NCBI GenBank assembly: GCA_902464965.1
Contig: CABQLI010000001.1
Span: forward strand, 22,418 to 86,417
DNA: 64,000 bases
Source of the DNA: an uncultured Collinsella sp.
Lineage (GTDB): Bacteria > Actinomycetota > Coriobacteriia > Coriobacteriales > Coriobacteriaceae
Direction: 5' to 3'
In this document: positions 25,735-34,509 of the stretch, one piece after another
How positions within the stretch are numbered: the stretch's first letter is position 1
Layout: each line of letters starts with the position of its first letter
Notes under the pieces: generated by a model
The model's database searches: none
Seen by the model: the letters and a program-made list of their open reading frames with translations, nothing else
Told to the model about the DNA's origin: nothing
Made by a program: the position numbers and the translations under genes

Positions 25735-26778
25735 TTAAGCCGTCTCAACCGCATCACCGTCGCCGCCCTCGGGATCCCAGCCATCCCCACCGGCAAGCAC
25801 CTGCTCGCGAGCGTACCCGGCGGCAGCCATCACATCGAGTTCATTCGCCCACGGCACCCAGCCGGTAGTATCACCCGCCGGCCCATGCAGAATCGCGCCA
25901 GCATACTGCACGCAGTTGTGTGCCGCCGGCTTATTCCAATCCCACCAGCCTTCGCGCTTGATATGTCGCCCCAGCCAGCAATCGATCAGCACAGTTTGCG
26001 CCCATTCGCGCCAAGGACGACCCAGGTAGACCGAATCCGGCGCCACGCCATCCGGAGCTGTAAACGAACAGCCGTGGAACACAAAGCCGTGCGGCTCGCC
26101 TTCGGGCGTCGACGCCGCCGTCACGTAGCCGTTCACGTCCATATCGCGGTTGAGCGAGCGAATCTCGCACCCCTCAAAGTAGGCACGCGCGCCGCCAAAG
26201 ATAAAGTCGACATCGCCCTCGATCCGGCAACGTCGAAAATACTGGCGCCCCACCCGGCGCGGCGCATACTGTTGGGGTCCTATAAACCCGCCCGGTTTGG
26301 CCTCATGCGGCGGCAGCGGACCCAAAAACAGCGTGTCTTGGTGTCCCTTAATGCAGCAGGCATCGACAACCAGACGGTCGCCATCAGCATACAGGGCAAT
26401 CGCTTGACCGACCTCGCGCCCATCGCCCGCATCGTTTTCGATCGTGAGGTTTGCAAGCGTCACGTCATCGGCATCGACCAGCACCGTATACGTACGGAAG
26501 GTGCCGAGCGTGCCGTCGACGCCCGAGCCGTCCTCCGAAGGCATCTTGGCACCCAGGCTACCCACGATACGCACGCTGTCGGCCGTCTCTCCCTCAATCG
26601 TCACATGCGAGCGATGAATCTCGACCCGCTCGCAATACTCGCCCGGATCGACGCGAATCATCACCGGTTGCTCGGCATCCGGATAGAGCTGATCGGCTGC
26701 CGCCAAGGCATCGGAAATCGTTGGATACGCTCCTGCCGCAGCCCTCGAAACGCGCAGCGTATAGATACTTTCGCTCAT
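25735..26778 (-). CDS. CE8 pectinesterase (pectin methylesterase), cytoplasmic form
   Basis: A 347-residue right-handed beta-helix esterase. Seen: the family signatures GHQDTLF (about residue 145), VDFIFGGARAYFEGC with the catalytic aspartate (about residue 190), and YLGRPWREWAQT with the catalytic arginine (about residue 250). It removes methyl groups from homogalacturonan, giving acidic chains that GH28 can cut. Secreted pectinesterases have signal peptides; this one starts MSESIYTLRVSRAAAG and has none, so it likely works on imported oligomers. Its start overlaps the preceding hydrolase gene by four bases (ATGA). Confidence 0.9.
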   Translation of the reverse strand: MSESIYTLRVSRAAAGAYPTISDALAAADQLYPDAEQPVMIRVDPGEYCERVEIHRSHVTIEGETADSVRIVGSLGAKMPSEDGSGVDGTLGTFRTYTVLVDADDVTLANLTIENDAGDGREVGQAIALYADGDRLVVDACCIKGHQDTLFLGPLPPHEAKPGGFIGPQQYAPRRVGRQYFRRCRIEGDVDFIFGGARAYFEGCEIRSLNRDMDVNGYVTAASTPEGEPHGFVFHGCSFTAPDGVAPDSVYLGRPWREWAQTVLIDCWLGRHIKREGWWDWNKPAAHNCVQYAGAILHGPAGDTTGWVPWANELDVMAAAGYAREQVLAGGDGWDPEGGDGDAVETA

Positions 26779-27584
26779 CGTCCATCACGCTCCCAGGAAG
26801 CGAACTGCTCAGGCCAGCCCTGAACCTGTGGCTGAATATGCTCGGCGCAGCCCTTAAATGCCGTTTGGGCCGTGGCGAGCGATGCCCCATGCTTTCCATG
26901 CGGAAAGACATGTAGGCTAAAGCCAATCCCGTGGTCGGCAAGAGCCTGCGCAAGAAGGAGGCTATTTTGAACTGGTACCGATGCATCCTCGGCGGTATGC
27001 CACAAGAACGTACGGGGGAAGCCATCGCCCACCATATTCTCGATCGACAACTTTTGAGCCAAAGCGCCATCGGCACCCGTTAGGTGTTCAAACGAACCAC
27101 GATGAGCATAGGCCCCCGAGCTTACGACCGGATAGCCCAAGCAAAGTGTGTCAGGCCGAATCGACTCAGGCGATGCCGAAATCGACTCTGCAAGCCAGGG
27201 TTGGTCCCAAAGCGCCCCGAGCAAGCCAACTAGATGCCCACCGGCCGAAAAACCCATGACCGTAATCCGATCAGGATCGACACAGTACTCTGCCGCATGG
27301 CTTCGGACGGTATCGACCGCCCGCGCGAGTTCTTGCAATGCCAGCGGATAGACAGCCGGAGCAACCGAATAGTTCAGTACAAACGCTTGGTAGCCCATCG
27401 CCAACAAACGGAGCGCTACCGGCTCGCCTTCGCGCGGCGAAACGTGATCGTAGCCGCCTCCTGGCACGACCACAACTGCAGGCAGCGGTTTTAAAGCATA
27501 AGCATCTTCGGTCGGGGCAAAAACATAAGACGTAATCGTGGCAGACGAGCCATCGACCCCGACAGGAATCGTTTTATTGAGCAT
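26775..27584 (-). CDS. Alpha/beta hydrolase (BD-FAE/acetyl esterase-like)
   Basis: A 269-residue esterase. Seen: the oxyanion motif VVVPGGGYDHVSPREGEPVA (about residue 38), the nucleophile elbow ITVMGFSAGGHLVGLLG (about residue 110), the acid near FLWHTAEDASVPVQNS and a late histidine in HVFPHGKHGASLA. Members close to pectin genes often deacetylate sugars. The ATG at 27584 follows AAAGGGAA. Its stop overlaps the CE8 start by four bases, which implies coupled translation and a joint role: this enzyme deacetylates while CE8 demethylates. No signal peptide. Confidence 0.78.
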   Translation of the reverse strand: MLNKTIPVGVDGSSATITSYVFAPTEDAYALKPLPAVVVVPGGGYDHVSPREGEPVALRLLAMGYQAFVLNYSVAPAVYPLALQELARAVDTVRSHAAEYCVDPDRITVMGFSAGGHLVGLLGALWDQPWLAESISASPESIRPDTLCLGYPVVSSGAYAHRGSFEHLTGADGALAQKLSIENMVGDGFPRTFLWHTAEDASVPVQNSLLLAQALADHGIGFSLHVFPHGKHGASLATAQTAFKGCAEHIQPQVQGWPEQFASWERDGR

Positions 27585-27636
27585 GTATTCCCTTTCACCA
27601 TGATGCGTAGCGCAGCGCACACGGCCGTATCGCACA

Positions 27637-27673
27637 AGGGCTGCATTGCCGATTTATCCGACAATGCAGCCCT
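27637..27673 (-). terminator. Hairpin between GH28 and the hydrolase gene
   Basis: AGGGCTGCATTG (27637-27648) and CAATGCAGCCCT (27662-27673) form a 12-bp stem. On the minus strand it lacks a proper T-run (TTGTG follows), so it more likely protects or punctuates the operon mRNA than ends it. Confidence 0.5.
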
Positions 27674-27688
27674 GGTCATCAACCCGAG

Positions 27689-29284
27689 TTAGGAACGGAC
27701 AACCTTGTCGACGTTCTGGAGCTGCAGTTCCTCGCCGTCCTGGCCCTCGATCACCACATTTTGCAGGTCGAGTACCTTGACGTTTTGCGCGATGATGCCC
27801 TGGCGCACCATGGGCTCAACGCCGCAGGCCATGGCCGGGACAAAGGGCTCGGCATCCGGCGCGAAGGTCACGTGGACATCCTGGAACGTCAGGCGCGTCA
27901 CTTTGCTCTCGGGCAGGCCCGTGATGTAAGCAGCAGCCGCGTGGCAGTTAGTAGCCTCGATATCACAAAACGTCGTGGCACCAAAGCCAGGTGTGCGGTC
28001 GTCGACGGGCAGTGCCTCGCGAGACTGCACGTAGTCGGTCTTGCCGTCCTTGTCGCAGAAGTAGAACGAGTTGACCACGAAGGGCGTAAGCACCTCGTCC
28101 ATACGAATGTGCTCGAAGGTGATGCCCTCGTTAACGGCGTCCTTGCCGCGACCGCGGCGGGTCTTGACGCGCAGGCCGCGGTCGGTGCGCTCAAAGAGGC
28201 ACTTGCTCACGGTAAGGTCCTTGATGCCGCCGGCAGCCTCTGAACCCAGGACCACGGCGCCGTGACCATCGTGCATGTAGCAGTGAGAGATCAGCACGTC
28301 GTGCGTGGCGGGACGAAGCTCGGGCTCAATACCCAGCTTGCCGCTCTTGATGGCGATGCAGTCGTCGCCCACCGAGAACTGGCAGCCCAAGATGCGGACA
28401 AAGCCGCAGCTCTCAGGATCGAAGCCGTCGGTGTTGTGGGAGTTCTTGGGACCCTCGATGGACAGGCAGAGCGCATCGACGTGCTCGCACAGGATGGGGT
28501 GGATGTTCCACGCCGGGCTGTTGCGGACGGTGAAGCCGGCCAAGCTCACGTTCTCACACTCGGATAGGAAGATCATGCGCGGGCGGGCGACCTCGCGGCC
28601 CTCCTCAGGGCGGAAGATGTTCTTAAAGTCCTTGTTCCACCAGTTGTCCTCGGCAAAATCAGTCTGACCGTCGATCGCGCCGCGACCATAGATGCACACG
28701 TCGTGCACGCCCAGACCCGTAAAGGTAGAACAGTAGGTCGAGAAGCTCTCCCCCTCCCAGCGGCCCAGGGGCAGCATATCGGTACCGGCATAACCGGCGC
28801 CCTCGTTGCCCGTGACCGTTCCCGGAATGTAGGCAAGCGCGGCACGATCGTGGCGGGCCAGCAGCACCGCTCCCTCGGCGAGCTCGATGTTGATATTGCT
28901 CTTAAGGAAGAGAGACTTGATGCGATAACTACCGGCGGGGATCAGCACGCGGCCACCCTTGGGGCAGGCCATGATGGCAGCCTGGATGTTGGTGGTGTCA
29001 TCATGCTCGGCATCGCCCTTGGCGCCACAGTCGCGAACGTTGATGGTAAAGGGCTCAGCCGGCGTGGTGACACCTACGCTCAGCTCACGCTCGCCACAGA
29101 CAAAACGGACCAGGTTGCGCTTGCCGGGGGTCAGGCCGTCGACATAGGTCTCGACCGTATTCGTGGTACCGGCGGGCTCGTCGTTGACAAAGATCTCCCA
29201 CGTATCGGCGCAGGTAAAGTAACCGCCGTCGTCAAGCTCGATAACCGCCGCGCGCGCGTTGCGCCAGATAACGTTCGTCTCCAT
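27689..29284 (-). CDS. GH28 polygalacturonase (exo-type, cytoplasmic)
   Basis: A 531-residue glycoside hydrolase. An N-terminal fibronectin-like stretch (residues 1-85) precedes the beta-helix, opened by VRDCGAKGDAEHDDTTNIQAA. Catalytic motifs in order: NTDGFDP, GDDCIAIKSG, GHGAVVLGSE and RVKTRRGRG, all GH28 marks (about residues 275-375). It cleaves alpha-1,4-galacturonan. No signal peptide; bacterial homologues with this layout are often exo-acting on short oligomers. The ATG at 29284 is preceded by GAGGGAG. A strong intrinsic terminator separates it from the transporter gene, so its level is probably lower than the transporter's. Confidence 0.92.
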   Translation of the reverse strand: METNVIWRNARAAVIELDDGGYFTCADTWEIFVNDEPAGTTNTVETYVDGLTPGKRNLVRFVCGERELSVGVTTPAEPFTINVRDCGAKGDAEHDDTTNIQAAIMACPKGGRVLIPAGSYRIKSLFLKSNINIELAEGAVLLARHDRAALAYIPGTVTGNEGAGYAGTDMLPLGRWEGESFSTYCSTFTGLGVHDVCIYGRGAIDGQTDFAEDNWWNKDFKNIFRPEEGREVARPRMIFLSECENVSLAGFTVRNSPAWNIHPILCEHVDALCLSIEGPKNSHNTDGFDPESCGFVRILGCQFSVGDDCIAIKSGKLGIEPELRPATHDVLISHCYMHDGHGAVVLGSEAAGGIKDLTVSKCLFERTDRGLRVKTRRGRGKDAVNEGITFEHIRMDEVLTPFVVNSFYFCDKDGKTDYVQSREALPVDDRTPGFGATTFCDIEATNCHAAAAYITGLPESKVTRLTFQDVHVTFAPDAEPFVPAMACGVEPMVRQGIIAQNVKVLDLQNVVIEGQDGEELQLQNVDKVVRS

Positions 29285-29331
29285 GGGTTTCTCCCTCAAA
29301 AAGATGCTCTAAAGGCAAATTGTACGCTGTT

Positions 29332-29375
29332 AAAAAAGGGCCGTGCCTGCCGGCGGAATTCCGGTGGCACGGCCC
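29332..29375 (-). terminator. Intrinsic terminator between the GPH transporter and GH28
   Basis: GGGCCGTGCC (29338-29347) and GGCACGGCCC (29366-29375) form the stem, with inner GCCGG/CCGGT pairing. TTTTTT follows on the minus strand. It lies inside the apparent operon and probably makes transcription partial past the transporter. Confidence 0.88.
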
Positions 29376-29399
29376 TGTGATTTGGACGATATGTCGGCC

Positions 29400-30959
29400 T
29401 TACTCGGCGGGAGTTACGCTACCGTCCTGGAAGCCAACGTTGTTGTGGGCAAAGCAGTCCTCGTACTTAAAGCCGGAGAGCTCCTCGCAAAGCGCCTTGA
29501 CCTCGGGCTTGACGTCGGCCATCTTGCCACCCTCCTTGACTCGGTGAATCTCGTCGCAAAGGACGTCGCACTGCTCCTTGTCGATCTTGATGCCGCGGGC
29601 AAGGACGGCCGCAAGCAGGAAGAAGCCGGCGCAGCCGATGATCATGTAGCCGCAGATATACAGAGGCACGGTAGCGGGCTGGGTCACGGCGTCGCTATTG
29701 CCGGCGGTCTGAATGAAGCCGGAGGCAGCAAGGACGATAGCCCACACGTTGACGGCGATAGCCTGGGCAATCTGCTGGCAGAGCTGCTGCGCGGAGCTGT
29801 AGATGCCCTCGCGACGACGCAGGGTGATGAGCTCATCGACATCGGGGATGTAGTTGAGCAGAACATCGGGCAGGTACTGGAAGCCGACGTAGAAGAACTT
29901 CCAGATGGCGAAGATGATGGGGTAGGCGATCATGGCGATGGCGACCGTGGAGGTGCCGTTGATCTGACCAAAGGCGAAGTAGTTGTAGGCAATGATGCAC
30001 GCAGCGCAACCGACATTTGCGAGGTACCAAGACTTGTGGAAGCCCTTCTTGGCCATGAGGGCGACCCAGATGGCGGTGCAGACGATAGCGACGACCTTGC
30101 CAGGCATCTCCATCACGGACTCGTAGGACTTAGGAATCTGCAGGCAGTAGACGATGAAGAAGGACAGGCAGGCAGACCAGCAGGCAGCAGCGAGCTTCGT
30201 GGAGACCTGTGCGTACAGGACCTTGCGGAAGGACTTGTTGCGGAAGGTGGAGATAACGTCGATGAAGAACTTCTTGATACCCTCGCCGACGCTCTCGATC
30301 TTCTCCTGAGCGACCTCCTCGGGGGTGTGCTCCCACGTGGACAGGTACACACAAAGCAGCGAGATTGCCATGACCGAAGCGTTGACCGTAGCGATGATGA
30401 AGTAGCTGAACGGGTTGGTCTCGCCGAAGGTGCCAAAGCCAAAGCCGACGAGTGCTGCCATCAGGAAGCCGGCGGCGTTACCAAAGAGGTGCTTGTAGCC
30501 GGTGAGGTACGTACGCTCCTTGAAGTCGTCGGTCATCTCGATGGTAAGCGGCGACAGGTTGGCGGTGCAGAACGTATACGCGACGTTGTAGATCAGGTAC
30601 AGCACAAAGTAGTACGGGAAACCAAACGGCGTAGCCACAAAGATGAGCGGCTCGGCGACCATCATCGGGATAGCCAGCAAGATCCAGAAACGGCGACGAC
30701 CAAAGATGCGGCCAATCTTGGTGGCATAGAAGTTATCGGCCACAAAACCCATCAGCGGGCACAGAATGGCGTTGAGGTAGATGGCGAATGAGCTGATCAG
30801 CGCAGCCTCGCCTGCGGACAGACCGCACTCCGTGGACAGGAACAGCACCATGTAGCTGTGCGTAAAGCTCAGGGCACCGGAGTTGAGCATGCCGCCCATA
30901 CCAAAGCCCAAGCGCGTCCAGAATGTGATCTTGCGCTTTTTACCGATCTTGTTAGTCAT
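29400..30959 (-). CDS. GPH-family (glycoside-pentoside-hexuronide) MFS transporter
   Basis: A 519-residue carrier with about 12 membrane helices. Seen: KITFWTRLGFGMGGMLNSGALSF at the start, GFVADNFYATKIGRIFGRRRFW between helices 2 and 3 (a typical MFS/GPH loop), and a long acidic C-terminal tail (about 60 residues). GPH carriers import oligosaccharides and hexuronides with cations. First gene of the pectin run and under the fullest LacI-operator promoter, it is the best candidate for oligogalacturonide uptake. The ATG at 30959 follows GAGGGAGC; 26 codons upstream in frame lack a ribosome site. Confidence 0.87.
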   Translation of the reverse strand: MTNKIGKKRKITFWTRLGFGMGGMLNSGALSFTHSYMVLFLSTECGLSAGEAALISSFAIYLNAILCPLMGFVADNFYATKIGRIFGRRRFWILLAIPMMVAEPLIFVATPFGFPYYFVLYLIYNVAYTFCTANLSPLTIEMTDDFKERTYLTGYKHLFGNAAGFLMAALVGFGFGTFGETNPFSYFIIATVNASVMAISLLCVYLSTWEHTPEEVAQEKIESVGEGIKKFFIDVISTFRNKSFRKVLYAQVSTKLAAACWSACLSFFIVYCLQIPKSYESVMEMPGKVVAIVCTAIWVALMAKKGFHKSWYLANVGCAACIIAYNYFAFGQINGTSTVAIAMIAYPIIFAIWKFFYVGFQYLPDVLLNYIPDVDELITLRRREGIYSSAQQLCQQIAQAIAVNVWAIVLAASGFIQTAGNSDAVTQPATVPLYICGYMIIGCAGFFLLAAVLARGIKIDKEQCDVLCDEIHRVKEGGKMADVKPEVKALCEELSGFKYEDCFAHNNVGFQDGSVTPAE

Positions 30960-31044
30960 CGAGCTCCCTCTCTTTTCTCGATTGTCTTGGAACAAGACAT
31001 TGGAGTCCATACCGACGTCTGTCTGCATGTCGTCCACTCGTAGG

Positions 31045-31216
31045 GTGAACGTTTAGCTAGATTATGCGCGATTGCTTATGATAGGTGAACGTTCACTTGT
31101 ATATTATCCTTGAACGGTCGTTTTTTGCCGTTAAACGGACATCTGACTTGAAAAAAATCCCGATTACATGGGTATTGAGTGGGTTTAAATTTGAGGTCGA
31201 TTAGGTGAACGTTTAT
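31045..31216 (-). promoter_or_regulatory. GPH transporter promoter: three LacI-type operators and a CCGTTCA box
   Basis: Operators at 31045-31056 (GTGAACGTTTAG), 31085-31096 (perfect GTGAACGTTCAC) and 31205-31216 (GTGAACGTTTAT). The first two are 40 bases apart, as in the GH105 promoter. The 28-bp box spans 31111-31138 and its distal part is a perfect CCGTT, a, AACGG palindrome. TATAAT-like sequence lies between box and operator (GGATAATATAC) and near 31062 (CATAATC). This fills most of the 379-bp gap to uxaA. Confidence 0.75.
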
Positions 31217-31272
31217 TGTTTTCGCCGCTTCCGTTCCTTCAGGAAGACACGCCCGAACAGACAGAACAAACA

Positions 31273-31308
31273 TGGTCCCGTCGGGAACACTCCCGACGGG
31301 ACCATGGT
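31273..31308 (-). terminator. Terminator after uxaA
   Basis: CATGGTCCCGTCGGGA (31273-31288) pairs perfectly with TCCCGACGGGACCATG (31293-31308), with a four-base loop. TTTGTTC follows on the minus strand. It ends the uxaC-uxaB-uxaA operon. Confidence 0.88.
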
Positions 31309-31338
31309 CAATAGCGCCCTATGCGAACCCATTTACCG

Positions 31339-32823
31339 CTACAAGCAGACGCCATCCTTCCAAATGCTGATCTCGTGGCAACCGCGACGCTCGGCACTCG
31401 TAAGCTTGCCGCTCGCCGTGTCCAGCACCATCTGATACAGGTCGCCGGCAGCCTCATCGAGCGTGCGCTCGCCCGTAGCCACCACGCCGGCGTTAAAGTC
31501 CATCCAGTTGGCCTTGTGGTCGCACAGACGCTGGTTGGTGAACACCTTGAGCGTGGGCGCCGGTGCACCAAACGGCGTGCCGCGGCCGGTCGAGAACAGG
31601 ATCACATGACAGCCGGCAGCCGTCAGGGCCGTGGTGGATACCATATCGTTGCCCGGACCGCACAGCATGTTCAGGCCATGCTTGGTAGCCTGGCCGGCAT
31701 ACGGCAGCACGTCGACGATGGGGGCAGATCCGCCCTTTTGCACGCAGCCGCAGCTCTTGTCCTCGAGCGTGGTGATGCCGCCATCCTTGTTGCCGGGGCT
31801 CGGGTTCTCATAGACGACCTCGCCGTGGCTGATAAAGTAGTCTTTAAAGCCGTTGAGCATGTCGGCCGCCGCGTTAAAGACGTCCTGGCTCTCGCAACGA
31901 TCGAGCAGAATGCTCTCCGCGCCAAACATCTCGGGCACCTCGGTGAGCACCGATGTGCCACCGCGGGCGACGACCATATCGCTCACGCGACCGATCGTGG
32001 GGTTGGCGGTAATGCCCGAAAGACCGTCAGAGCCACCGCACTTAAGGCCAATGACCAGCTCGGAGGCCGGAATGGGCTCACGCTTGGCCTGCTTGGCCAG
32101 GTCGGCCAGCTCAGACAGAATCTTGTGGCCCTCGACCTGCTCGTCGGCTACATCCTGGCAGGTAAGGAAGCGAACGCGCTCGTGATCGAAGTCACCGAGC
32201 TCGTCGAGTACCTGCTGGTGCGTGCAGTTTTCGCAACCGAGGGACAGGAACAGCACACCCGCAGCGTTTGCGTGACGCGAGAGCGCCACCAGCAGACGAC
32301 GCGTCTGGGCATGATCGGCGCCGGTCTGCGAGCAGCCAAAGGGATGCGGGAAGTAGTAAACGCCCTCCAGCGAGCCCTCGACCAGATCCTGAGCCTGCTC
32401 GCACATGGCACGTGCGACCTCGTTGACGCAGCCGACCGTGGGGATGATCCACAGCTCGTTGCGTGTGGCAGCGCGGCCGTCGGCGCGACGGAAGCCCATA
32501 AAGGTCTCGGGCTCAACCGGCTCAACAACCGGATGCGTCGGGTTGTAAGCATACTCGACCTCGCCCGAAAGGTTGGTCTTGACGTTATGCGTATGAAGCC
32601 ACTGACCGGGCTGGATGTCGCCCGTCACGTGGCCGATAGGAAGACCGTACTTGACGACGTCCTCCCCCGCCGCAATGGCACGCACGGCCATCTTGTGGCC
32701 CTGCGGAATATCCTCCGCGGCAACGACCTCGCCCACCCCGGGAACCGCAACGGCGGCGCCCTTGGCAAGCGGCGACAGCGCGACGATCACGTTATCGGCC
32801 GGATTGATCTGGATAGTGTTCAT
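31339..32823 (-). CDS. uxaA: Altronate dehydratase
   Basis: A 494-residue enzyme that dehydrates D-altronate to 2-keto-3-deoxygluconate. Seen: the N-terminal SAF domain (residues 1-90, with MAVRAIAAGEDVVKYGLPIG and WLHTHNVKTNL), then the large C-terminal domain with GFRRADGRAATRN, GLKCGGSDGLSGITANP, a cysteine cluster in EDKSCGCVQKGG and the TGRGTPFGAPAPTLKV segment. Length and order of motifs match UxaA. It follows uxaB by 75 bases and is the last gene of the operon. Fe(II) or Mn is usually needed. Confidence 0.95.
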   Translation of the reverse strand: MNTIQINPADNVIVALSPLAKGAAVAVPGVGEVVAAEDIPQGHKMAVRAIAAGEDVVKYGLPIGHVTGDIQPGQWLHTHNVKTNLSGEVEYAYNPTHPVVEPVEPETFMGFRRADGRAATRNELWIIPTVGCVNEVARAMCEQAQDLVEGSLEGVYYFPHPFGCSQTGADHAQTRRLLVALSRHANAAGVLFLSLGCENCTHQQVLDELGDFDHERVRFLTCQDVADEQVEGHKILSELADLAKQAKREPIPASELVIGLKCGGSDGLSGITANPTIGRVSDMVVARGGTSVLTEVPEMFGAESILLDRCESQDVFNAAADMLNGFKDYFISHGEVVYENPSPGNKDGGITTLEDKSCGCVQKGGSAPIVDVLPYAGQATKHGLNMLCGPGNDMVSTTALTAAGCHVILFSTGRGTPFGAPAPTLKVFTNQRLCDHKANWMDFNAGVVATGERTLDEAAGDLYQMVLDTASGKLTSAERRGCHEISIWKDGVCL

Positions 32824-32898
32824 TACAAATGGTCCTAACCCTACAGGTTGAGCAGAAGTCGAGGCGCGGACAAGCCGTCTGGCGCCCGCACCGGGAAT

Positions 32899-34413
32899 TT
32901 ACGCCTGAGCGTTGGCGAAGGCCTGCTTGGCGCCCTCGACGCGCACGACGGCGAGCGCGTTGACGACAAACTCCTCGAGACCGGCGATCTGCGTAAGGTC
33001 CTCGCCCCACATTTGCTCATTGGTGAGCACGTCGTGCACCAGCTCGGCATCGTCTGCACCGGCGTGGGCGGCGTAGAAATCGAGCACGAAGGCATCGTCC
33101 TGAGCGGTGTACTCGGTGCCGTCGGCGCGGCGCAGGTGCAGGCCATCGCCCTCGCGAGCAACGAGCTCTTGAGTATAGAAGGCAATGAGCGTAGCGAGGC
33201 TCGTCGCCAGGCACTTGGGCAGGTTACCGGTCTCGGCAACATAGTCCTTGAGCGTAGGCAGGTCGCGGGCACGCCACTTGGCGGTGGAGTTGAGGCAAAT
33301 GGAGAGCAGCGCGTGGTCGATAAACGGGTTGTCGAAGCGGTTCTCGACGGCGGCGGCAAAGGCCTTGCAGTCCTCGACGTCCAGGTCGGCGGCAAGCGTC
33401 GGGATAACCTCGTCGTAGAGCATGGTGTTCATGAAGCCGCGAATGGTCTCGTCGTGCATGCAATCGCGCACGATGTCAAAGCCGGCAACCCAGGAACCCG
33501 GGACAAAGGCGGTATGGGCACCGTTGAGGATGCGGACCTTGCGCTTCTTGTACGGGGTGACATCGGGGGTAACAAAGACACCCGGCAGGCCGGCCTTTAC
33601 GAAGGGAAGCTTCTCGACAAGCGACTCGTCGCCCTGGATGCCCCACATCTGGAAGGGCTCGCGCACGGCCAGGAAGGGATCCTCGTAGCCCAGGCGCTCG
33701 GCAACCGCCGCGGCCTCGGATGCGTCGCGGATGCGGCCGGGGACGATAGTGTCGACGAGCGTGGTGCAGACGGTGCAGTCGTTGGCCATCCACTGCGCAA
33801 ACTCGTCCTCCCAGTCCCAGTCGCTCACGTACTGGTTCATGATGCGCAGCAGCTCCTCACCGTTGTGATCGATGAGCTCGCAGGCGAGCACGATGACACC
33901 CGGCTTGCCGGCAGCCCAGCGGGTGTGGAGCACCTGGGCAAGCTTGGCGGGGAAGCTCGCGGGCGGCATGTCGTCGGCCTTGCAGGACGGGTCGTAGGCG
34001 ATACCGGCCTCGGTGGTGTTGGAGACGATGATCTCCAGGTCGTCGGAGACGGCAACCTCCATCATAGCGCGGTAGTCGTCCTCGCGATACGGATTGAGGC
34101 AGCGGCTGCAGGCGCTGATCACGCGGGACTCGTCAACCGTGTTGCCGTTCTCCTTGCCGCGCACCAGCACGGTGTACAGGTCGTCCTGGGCATTGATGCC
34201 GTCGGCAAAGCCAAAGGCGCCGCTGATGGGCTGCACCATGACAACCTTGCCGTTCCAGCCGGTTGCCTCGTTGCCCATGTCAAAGAAGCGGTCGACGAAG
34301 GCGCGCAGGAAATTGCCCTCGCCAAATTGCAGAACCTTCTCGGGCGCATCCTTGGGCAGCAGGTAGCCCTTGTAGCCGATCTTCTCGAGCGTCTCGTAGC
34401 TGATGTTCTCCAT
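32899..34413 (-). CDS. uxaB: Tagaturonate reductase (altronate oxidoreductase)
   Basis: A 504-residue NAD-dependent polyol-type dehydrogenase that reduces D-tagaturonate to D-altronate. Seen: VLQFGEGNFLRAFVDRFFD near the N-terminus for NAD binding, then SNTTEAGIAYD (about residue 130), the catalytic region KVRILNGAHTAFVPGSWVAG with the family Lys-x4-Asn-x2-His (about residue 290) and the helical C-terminal domain. It differs from fructuronate reductase UxuB in these motifs. It lies between uxaC and uxaA; a terminator-like hairpin precedes it. Confidence 0.94.
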   Translation of the reverse strand: MENISYETLEKIGYKGYLLPKDAPEKVLQFGEGNFLRAFVDRFFDMGNEATGWNGKVVMVQPISGAFGFADGINAQDDLYTVLVRGKENGNTVDESRVISACSRCLNPYREDDYRAMMEVAVSDDLEIIVSNTTEAGIAYDPSCKADDMPPASFPAKLAQVLHTRWAAGKPGVIVLACELIDHNGEELLRIMNQYVSDWDWEDEFAQWMANDCTVCTTLVDTIVPGRIRDASEAAAVAERLGYEDPFLAVREPFQMWGIQGDESLVEKLPFVKAGLPGVFVTPDVTPYKKRKVRILNGAHTAFVPGSWVAGFDIVRDCMHDETIRGFMNTMLYDEVIPTLAADLDVEDCKAFAAAVENRFDNPFIDHALLSICLNSTAKWRARDLPTLKDYVAETGNLPKCLATSLATLIAFYTQELVAREGDGLHLRRADGTEYTAQDDAFVLDFYAAHAGADDAELVHDVLTNEQMWGEDLTQIAGLEEFVVNALAVVRVEGAKQAFANAQA

Positions 34414-34452
34414 CGATGTCTCTCCTTAGATTGCTGTTAGCGTGCAGGCAAA

Positions 34453-34486
34453 ACGGGGGCGCCGCGTGTGGCAACGGCGCTCCCGT
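34453..34486 (-). terminator. Intra-operon terminator/attenuator between uxaC and uxaB
   Basis: ACGGGGGCGCCG (34453-34464) pairs with CGGCGCTCCCGT (34475-34486) with one mismatch. TTTTGCC follows on the minus strand. It likely lowers uxaBA transcription relative to uxaC. Confidence 0.7.
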
Positions 34487-34509
34487 GTTCGATGTGATTC
34501 GATGCAGGC

